Positions 58,993-64,000 of a stretch of DNA of 64,000 nucleotides are shown here, in pieces (within the stretch, counting starts at the first letter, position 1; every line of letters starts with the position of its first letter). A model generated the notes under the pieces. The model searched no databases. It saw only the letters and a program-made list of their open reading frames with translations, and was not told where the DNA came from. A program made the position numbers and the translations under genes. The stretch comes from Ignavibacteria bacterium (lineage in GTDB: Bacteria > Bacteroidota > Ignavibacteria > Kapaibacteriales > UBA4661): NCBI GenBank assembly GCA_013298775.1, contig JAAFIV010000015.1:31787-95786 (forward strand), in the 5' to 3' direction.

Positions 58993-59541
58993 TTATTTCG
59001 CAATCAATTCACGCAACTGCTCCAAATGTCGCGCTTCGTGCATGGCGATAAACATCACCCAATACAAGCCTGGCATTGCACCCAAGACGGGATGCGGGAA
59101 ATACACGCGCAAAAGGTCATCGGTCGAAACACCCTGAAGATGCGATAGAACCTTGTCACGCGATTGTTGAAGGGCGGTGATACACTCTTCGCGGGAGGGC
59201 GTATTTTCTTGCGGGGACACATTTGCTGGAGCGGCGAGCTTGATGTCATTCCGATTCAGAATAAACGCATACATTTTGTCCCACAGAGTTTTCAAATCAG
59301 CATCTGTGATTTTTTCGCCGCGCTCGCCTTCGAGCATCCGCCGAATCGCAGAGCCAGAGCCGCGTTCCACCAAATGCAAGTGCCAAAGAATATCCTCCAC
59401 CGACCAGCGTCCCTCTGGCGGAGCGGCGTATTTCTGGGTAGTGAGTTCTTGCAAGAGCGTTGTGCGGACGTGAGCGTATTGCTCCAACGCCGCTTCGAGG
59501 CTTGTTGCTTGGGTGGGAAAGAAGGTGGAAACTGCTTGCAT
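58993..59541 (-). CDS. DinB-like four-helix metal-binding protein
   Basis: 182 residues. The DinB/YfiT-like four-helix bundle is indicated by SLEAALEQYAHVRTTLLQEL, RWSVEDILWHLHLVERGSGS with a conserved His, and WVMFIAMHEARHLEQLREL with the other two His residues that form the metal site. This family includes thiol-dependent transferases and proteins induced by stress, but most members have no known substrate. It stands 35 bases downstream of the UDP-glucose dehydrogenase gene and upstream of the small Cys protein gene, so it may be the middle gene of a small operon. Start ATG at 59541. Confidence 0.85.
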   Translation of the reverse strand: MQAVSTFFPTQATSLEAALEQYAHVRTTLLQELTTQKYAAPPEGRWSVEDILWHLHLVERGSGSAIRRMLEGERGEKITDADLKTLWDKMYAFILNRNDIKLAAPANVSPQENTPSREECITALQQSRDKVLSHLQGVSTDDLLRVYFPHPVLGAMPGLYWVMFIAMHEARHLEQLRELIAK

Positions 59542-59576
59542 AATGTGTGGTGAATGAAGTTTTTCAATGTCTTGAT

Positions 59577-60935
59577 TTATTTCGCGCCTTGTTTCGTGCT
59601 GTCACGCCCGATACTATGATACTCAATTCCTGCATCGCCCATTTTTTTTACATCAAATAAATTCCGTCCATCGAAGAGAAGCGGCGATTTCATGCGCTCT
59701 TTGAGCAATGCCGCGTCTGGCTGACGGAACTCGCTCCACTCGGTTACAATCACGAGTGCATCTGCTTTTTCGGCGCATTCGTACATTCCGCTTGAATACG
59801 TGATGTTTGCTTGCTTCCCGTAGCGATGCTCCGCGCCTTCCATTGCTTCGGGGTCGTACACCGCCACGCTTGCGCCTTCGGCGAGCAATTGGTCAATGAT
59901 GAGGAATGACGGGGCTTCGCGGGTGTCGTCGGTGTTGGGTTTGAAGGCAATTCCCCAAATGGCGATGTGCTTGCCCTTGAGTGCGCCTTTGCCGCCAAGA
60001 CGAGCAATGATGCGCTCTGCAAAGCGTTCTGTTTGGCGCGTGTTGGCGTTTTCGGTTGCTTCCACAAGTCCAAGCGGCGTACCTGCTTGCGCGGCGGAGG
60101 TTTTCAGCGCACGGACATCCTTCGGAAAACAGCTTCCGCCATAGCCCACGCCCGCAAAGAGGAAGCGTTTGCCAATGCGGTTATCCGCACCAATCGCCAT
60201 GCGCACGGACTCAATATCCGCGCCAACGGCTTCAGTATATGCCGAAAGTTCGTTCATAAAAGAAATGCGCATTGCGAGAAAGGCGTTGGCGGCGTACTTG
60301 GCAATTTCCGCGCTTTTGGTATCAAGAACAAAAATCGGATTGCCGCTCCGCGTGAAAGGTTCGTACAGAGACCGCATAATATCTGCGCTCTGAGCGTTTT
60401 CCGTGCCAACGACGATGCGGTCAGGTTTCATAAAATCTTCAACGGCAAACCCTTCGCGCAAAAATTCGGGATTACTCACTACGTCGAAACGCCCTTGTGG
60501 TGCGGTTTTCAGGATTGCCTCGCGCACTTTGTCGGATGTTCCCACAGGAACGGTGCTTTTATTGACAACAATTTTGAATTCGCTGATATTCTTTTCGGTG
60601 AGAATGCGCCCAATGTTTGTTGCCGCGCTGAGAACATGCTTCAGGTCGGCAGAGCCGTCTTCATCGGGCGGCGTGGGCAAGCAGAGAAAGAGTATTTGCG
60701 CCTTTTGGACGGCTTCTTCGAGATTTGTGGTAAAATGCAACCGCTTTTCGCGGATATTGCGCTCGAAGAGATATTCCAAGCCGGGTTCGTAAATCGTAAC
60801 CTTGCCAGAGCGCAGTTTTTCGACCTTTTTCTCGTCAATATCCACGCAAATAACGGTGTTTCCTGTCTCGGCAAAACACGTTCCAGTAACAAGCCCGACG
60901 TAGCCGGTGCCAATAACGCCAATAGTTGAAGCCAT
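59577..60935 (-). CDS. ugd: UDP-glucose 6-dehydrogenase
   Basis: 452 residues, the usual length. The N-terminal NAD fold is MASTIGVIGTGYVGLVTGTC, with the FAETG and VDIDEKKVEKLRSG regions. STVPVGTSDKVREAILKTAP and NPEFLREGFAVEDFMKPDRI are typical. The catalytic Cys is in GVGYGGSCFPKDVRALKTSA. The C-terminal UDP-binding domain has IWGIAFKPNTDDTREAPSFL and VTEWSEFRQPDAALL. It oxidises UDP-glucose to UDP-glucuronate for capsule, exopolysaccharide or lipopolysaccharide sugars. No polysaccharide cluster is adjacent here; the nearest glycosyltransferase is at 22494-24272. It is the first gene of a probable ugd-dinB unit. Confidence 0.95.
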   Translation of the reverse strand: MASTIGVIGTGYVGLVTGTCFAETGNTVICVDIDEKKVEKLRSGKVTIYEPGLEYLFERNIREKRLHFTTNLEEAVQKAQILFLCLPTPPDEDGSADLKHVLSAATNIGRILTEKNISEFKIVVNKSTVPVGTSDKVREAILKTAPQGRFDVVSNPEFLREGFAVEDFMKPDRIVVGTENAQSADIMRSLYEPFTRSGNPIFVLDTKSAEIAKYAANAFLAMRISFMNELSAYTEAVGADIESVRMAIGADNRIGKRFLFAGVGYGGSCFPKDVRALKTSAAQAGTPLGLVEATENANTRQTERFAERIIARLGGKGALKGKHIAIWGIAFKPNTDDTREAPSFLIIDQLLAEGASVAVYDPEAMEGAEHRYGKQANITYSSGMYECAEKADALVIVTEWSEFRQPDAALLKERMKSPLLFDGRNLFDVKKMGDAGIEYHSIGRDSTKQGAK

Positions 60936-61103
60936 TCGATGAGTAATTGCAATGTGAAACCTAAGAATTTATGCTTGTTGTAGCGCGTCTATCGCTTGGG
61001 AAGAGGCTTCCGAACAAGCGCACGCAAATTACGGTTTTTGTGGGATTTTTGTGGGGAAATTTTGTGAGCGCGGAAAAGATGTTTGGTTGCTTTTCACGTC
61101 ATT

Positions 61104-61217
61104 CGTCAGGGAACGCAGATTTTGAGGACTTTCGAGGACTGGTCAGGACTCTAAGATATTTTGTGATGATGTTTGTGTCCTCAAAAGTCCTCTTCAGTCC
61201 TCAAAATCCGCGTTCCC
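61104..61217. repeat. Family A hairpin, copy 6
   Basis: CGTCAGGGAACGCAGATTTT and GAGGACTTTCGAGGACTGGT at the left pair with TCCTCAAAAGTCCTCTTCAG and TCCTCAAAATCCGCGTTCCC at the right. GAGGACTGGTCAGGACTC carries the ACTGGTCAGG core. It fills most of the gap between ugd and the T9SS protein stop, and may end transcription of the latter. Confidence 0.8.
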
Positions 61218-61231
61218 AAAGTGAGGCTTGC

Positions 61232-63886
61232 TTACCGCACAACCGTCAGCATTGCGGTCTGCACTTGCACACCTGCCAGAAGCCGCACCGCATAGACCCC
61301 AGAAGGCATATCGCCAATAGGCATTCTGTACCGATGCTCGCCCGACGGCAGCAAACCTGCATGAATACTCATAACAGAAGAACCCTGCATGGAAACAAGC
61401 TCTATGCGGACATCGGAGGTTTCGCGCAAAGTAAATTGCACGGAAGCCTCATCATTGCTGATTCCTACGGGGTTTGGGGAAAGGGAGAGTTTCAGATTTG
61501 CATCATCAACGGAACTATTCACATGGCTTAGTGTATTGTTTGGATAATTAGAACGTGCATGGACAATAAAATCATCTACCGCCATACGACGAACCCCGCT
61601 AGTATCTCGTGTTCCATCAAAAGCAAATATTGTGATGAGAGCTGTATCGCCTGCCACGATACCAGGTTGTACCTGATAGTATAACGAAGGGCGACCCTGA
61701 AAACGAGGATCTGATTGTTCAATACGGGGGAAAATTTTTGTAGGGTCGGAACTCACAGTAGAATATGCCAGAGGATCATAATTGTCATCATAAAACACCC
61801 AACCTGGTATATTACCAGATTGCCATTTCGGGGATTCTAGTTCTATTCGGTCATCTGCGGGATTAGGACAACGGCATTGCACCAAAACTTTATCCTGAAT
61901 AGGATTCAGCAGAACAGGCGGCATCTCACGCGGGTCGAGTAGAAACACAAAAGCAGAATCTTTTCCCGAAGTTTTATCTACTTCATAAACTGTGGCATTC
62001 TGAGTATCGGGGTTCAAAAGGCTGATAACAGCAGCCCGCAAGCCTTGCCGAGCGGGAGTGCGAGACCAGACTTGGTCGCTCCACCGCGCTGTAAAATTTA
62101 CCCGTTGTTGCGTTGTTCCTGCATCAAGGAAAAATGTGCCGGGTACTTGTGTGACATTCACCGTTTGTAGCGGACGCGGTCCTGCTGGAATAATTGGCGA
62201 TAAATCACCCTGCAAGCCATTTATTTGTACTGCCTTTGATTCGGGAAGTGGCGCAGGGAATATCGGTACTGGCGGCGGCGTAGCAGTGATTGGTGCTGGA
62301 AGTTGTCGCATTATGTTTCCTTCATTGTTCAATTCAAACGTTCTCGGTGTTCGTACTAAAAATGGCGTGGATGGCGCAGTACGAGCATTAGAATCAAGGT
62401 TGAAATAGCGCAGATTGTAGCCAACGGCAATATCATTTGAAAATGCTGTTACCGCTCGCTCAATGCGCACAGAACCTGCTTCTAGCCTTCTGTCTGATTC
62501 TGCATACGTTGGAGCTTTTTCCCGCAGCAAGAGTGCATTATCCGCAATGCGCACAGAGCCGTTTGTTGGTGCGCCTTGCTGCCCGCTCTCAGGAATGCTG
62601 ATGCTGACAATAGGGACGGGAGAAAACGTTGTTGTTGCTGTTGTGATGGGCGGATGCTGCGTGAAGAGAGGTCTGACACAACTTGTAAAGTAGCAACGAG
62701 GATAACCTCTCAAACTCGTATCCTCAAAAGTCAGTACAACATCATTTCCCAAAGGGTCGGTGCTTGGCGGTCCGATTGGGGTAAAATTCTTAAAGGTGTA
62801 CAGACCATTTACCGCAACAGCACTTGTTCCTGTGGCAGAATAACGCTGCGTATTTACTTTTACAAAAGGGTCGTTCGCATTGGAAAACTGGAAAAAACCC
62901 TTGGGCGGATAGCGTGCAGCAGCGTTAGGACCCATAGAGCGTGGCAAGCCGATTTCTGGCGAGTAGAAAGTAATTATTGCCGTGCCGCCGTTGTAGGCGT
63001 TTGGACCAATATCAGCACGGTTGCCAAACTCGTCCACTGCTTGCACGTGGAACCATTGACGATAGATGAACGAGCCGCCGTTGGCATTGCTACGCCCAAT
63101 GTAAAATCTTGAGGGTATGCGAGCGGGGCGACCATCGTTAAAAGGGTCAGGAGTAAGTACAGGTGTAATGGCTACAGCGGGACCTGGGAAAAGGTTTACC
63201 GTAGCGGAGGTGGGCCACTTACCTCCTCCAACAGGTATCATGTTACCTGATATTGTGAAATCAGGTATTACACCAAGGCTAAGAGTAACATGATTACCTG
63301 TTGCGCCCCATACCTGAAAGTTTGGAAAAGAAACAATATGAGAAGCAATTTGAGGATTCGTAATAGGCGGATAACCAACGCCTGTCGCGCCCAATGCGGG
63401 TGAGATTTTTGCTGCAATATTTTTTCGTAATCCATCTGCATCTGGCAGTGCAAGCGAAGATATGCGCGATAATGTTTCCGCGCCATTCTGCCCAAGCCCC
63501 CATCCGATTTGCGAAGTAGCTGTATTGCCGATAACTACTGTTCGTGAATTACCAGTCTCCCAACGATTATAAATGCTGATAGTTGCTTGTGTAGGAAAAG
63601 AAGCAAGATTACCAAATCTATCCAGGATAGTTCCTGTAATGCTGCTATACCCAGTTTCATCAGAATATGGGAAAGTGACAGTTTGCCCAACAATGATATA
63701 AGGAGCAGAGCCGCTAGCACCACCGAAAACTTCTGGAGAAGAGTAAGCTCCAAACCTGACATAACCAACTCTTCCTGGAACTGCAAAAGGACCTTGTGCT
63801 GACGAAAACCCGACCGCGCTACTATCAAGATTGCGCTTTTGATTCGCAAAAACTACATCGTCTGGAATACCACCGAGATTGTCCAA
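61232..63886 (-). CDS. T9SS-targeted protein, probably truncated at its N terminus
   Basis: 884 residues in an open frame with a possible TTG start at 63886 directly after an in-frame TAA (63890-63892). There is no signal peptide and no ATG near the beginning, although the C terminus has a type A sorting domain (LKLSLSPNPVGISNDEASVQ, RETSDVRIELVSMQGSSVMS, YAVRLLAGVQVQTAMLTVVR) that needs one. The chain is Ser/Thr/Pro/Gly-rich beta repeats, then ARWSDQVWSRTPARQGLRAA and PGWVFYDDNYDPLAYSTV with DPRFQGRPSLYYQVQPG, a module shared with the protein at 9913-11316. The sequence upstream to 64000 has stops in this frame. It is either a pseudogene fragment, a frameshifted gene or an assembly error. 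Confidence 0.65.
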   Translation of the reverse strand: MDNLGGIPDDVVFANQKRNLDSSAVGFSSAQGPFAVPGRVGYVRFGAYSSPEVFGGASGSAPYIIVGQTVTFPYSDETGYSSITGTILDRFGNLASFPTQATISIYNRWETGNSRTVVIGNTATSQIGWGLGQNGAETLSRISSLALPDADGLRKNIAAKISPALGATGVGYPPITNPQIASHIVSFPNFQVWGATGNHVTLSLGVIPDFTISGNMIPVGGGKWPTSATVNLFPGPAVAITPVLTPDPFNDGRPARIPSRFYIGRSNANGGSFIYRQWFHVQAVDEFGNRADIGPNAYNGGTAIITFYSPEIGLPRSMGPNAAARYPPKGFFQFSNANDPFVKVNTQRYSATGTSAVAVNGLYTFKNFTPIGPPSTDPLGNDVVLTFEDTSLRGYPRCYFTSCVRPLFTQHPPITTATTTFSPVPIVSISIPESGQQGAPTNGSVRIADNALLLREKAPTYAESDRRLEAGSVRIERAVTAFSNDIAVGYNLRYFNLDSNARTAPSTPFLVRTPRTFELNNEGNIMRQLPAPITATPPPVPIFPAPLPESKAVQINGLQGDLSPIIPAGPRPLQTVNVTQVPGTFFLDAGTTQQRVNFTARWSDQVWSRTPARQGLRAAVISLLNPDTQNATVYEVDKTSGKDSAFVFLLDPREMPPVLLNPIQDKVLVQCRCPNPADDRIELESPKWQSGNIPGWVFYDDNYDPLAYSTVSSDPTKIFPRIEQSDPRFQGRPSLYYQVQPGIVAGDTALITIFAFDGTRDTSGVRRMAVDDFIVHARSNYPNNTLSHVNSSVDDANLKLSLSPNPVGISNDEASVQFTLRETSDVRIELVSMQGSSVMSIHAGLLPSGEHRYRMPIGDMPSGVYAVRLLAGVQVQTAMLTVVR

Positions 63887-64000
63887 AAGTTAGTTGAAAT
63901 TCATTGAAAGAAGTATGAGAAAACAGAGGTATCTTCTAGTTGAAATTTGGTAATTTTTACCATCTCATTTGTTGGAAGAATTCTCTATGAAACCACCGAT

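Noticed and set aside
63987..64000. ATG near the right edge (MKPP...)
   Set aside because: Only four codons are visible, so no gene can be supported.

Overview
The window is about 64 kb of chromosome-like DNA from a Gram-negative bacterium, most likely of the Bacteroidota/Chlorobiota/Ignavibacteriota (FCB) assemblage, perhaps close to Kapabacteria. The evidence is two proteins with C-terminal type IX secretion (T9SS) sorting domains, a TonB receptor with a carboxypeptidase-regulatory-like leader domain, TPR-sensor histidine kinases, an S16 protein with a long Ala/Lys/Glu tail, a DUF4175 protein and mostly weak Shine-Dalgarno sequences. The lineage is inferred; no rRNA or tRNA gene was found to fix it. 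No prophage, CRISPR array or transposase gene was recognised.

Layout. 1-7224: the end of an enoyl-CoA hydratase, a 2-oxoacid dehydrogenase E1 alpha subunit, a GAF-SpoIIE phosphatase, three small coupled hypothetical genes, and a PolX-family protein whose polymerase site is eroded but whose PHP nuclease site is intact. 7583-12249 (minus): a TPR histidine kinase, a T9SS-exported protein and a NarL-type response regulator. 12677-16636: a DUF1517-like protein, AMP nucleosidase, a deoxyhypusine synthase homologue and acetylglutamate kinase. 16734-24272: the ffh-rpsP pair, an origin-like repeat region, a NYN-domain protein, a second TPR histidine kinase, RluE and a GT39-like membrane glycosyltransferase. 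24444-32730: a 1593-residue VWA/WD40/Hydin-like/OmpA protein, a LexA homologue with substituted catalytic residues, a NifU-domain protein, an Fe-S photolyase and a hotdog protein. 33024-41454: YceH, DUF4175, an Rpn nuclease, FabZ, MurF and an acyltransferase. 41772-51895: a predicted lipoprotein, a MoxR/Mg-chelatase-like AAA+ ATPase, an M16 peptidase, Uma2 and Uup. 52015-59541: a PepSY protein, a TonB receptor and a small exported Cys protein suggesting metal uptake, interrupted by an opposite-strand cassette of two toxin-antitoxin pairs and a Uma2 nuclease. 59577-63886: UDP-glucose dehydrogenase and a T9SS protein that appears to lack its N terminus.

The most distinctive property is the intergenic space. 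At least six families of dispersed palindromic elements occupy many of the gaps. Several are bounded by the same terminal inverted repeat around GTAACTGGTCAGGTC, and several are nested in one another. One 99-bp element sits between two TTA triplets like a recent insertion. A second theme is proteins that keep a fold but seem to have lost a catalytic site: PolX polymerase, LexA peptidase and a retropepsin-like protease. All assignments are by reading; no alignment or database search was run.
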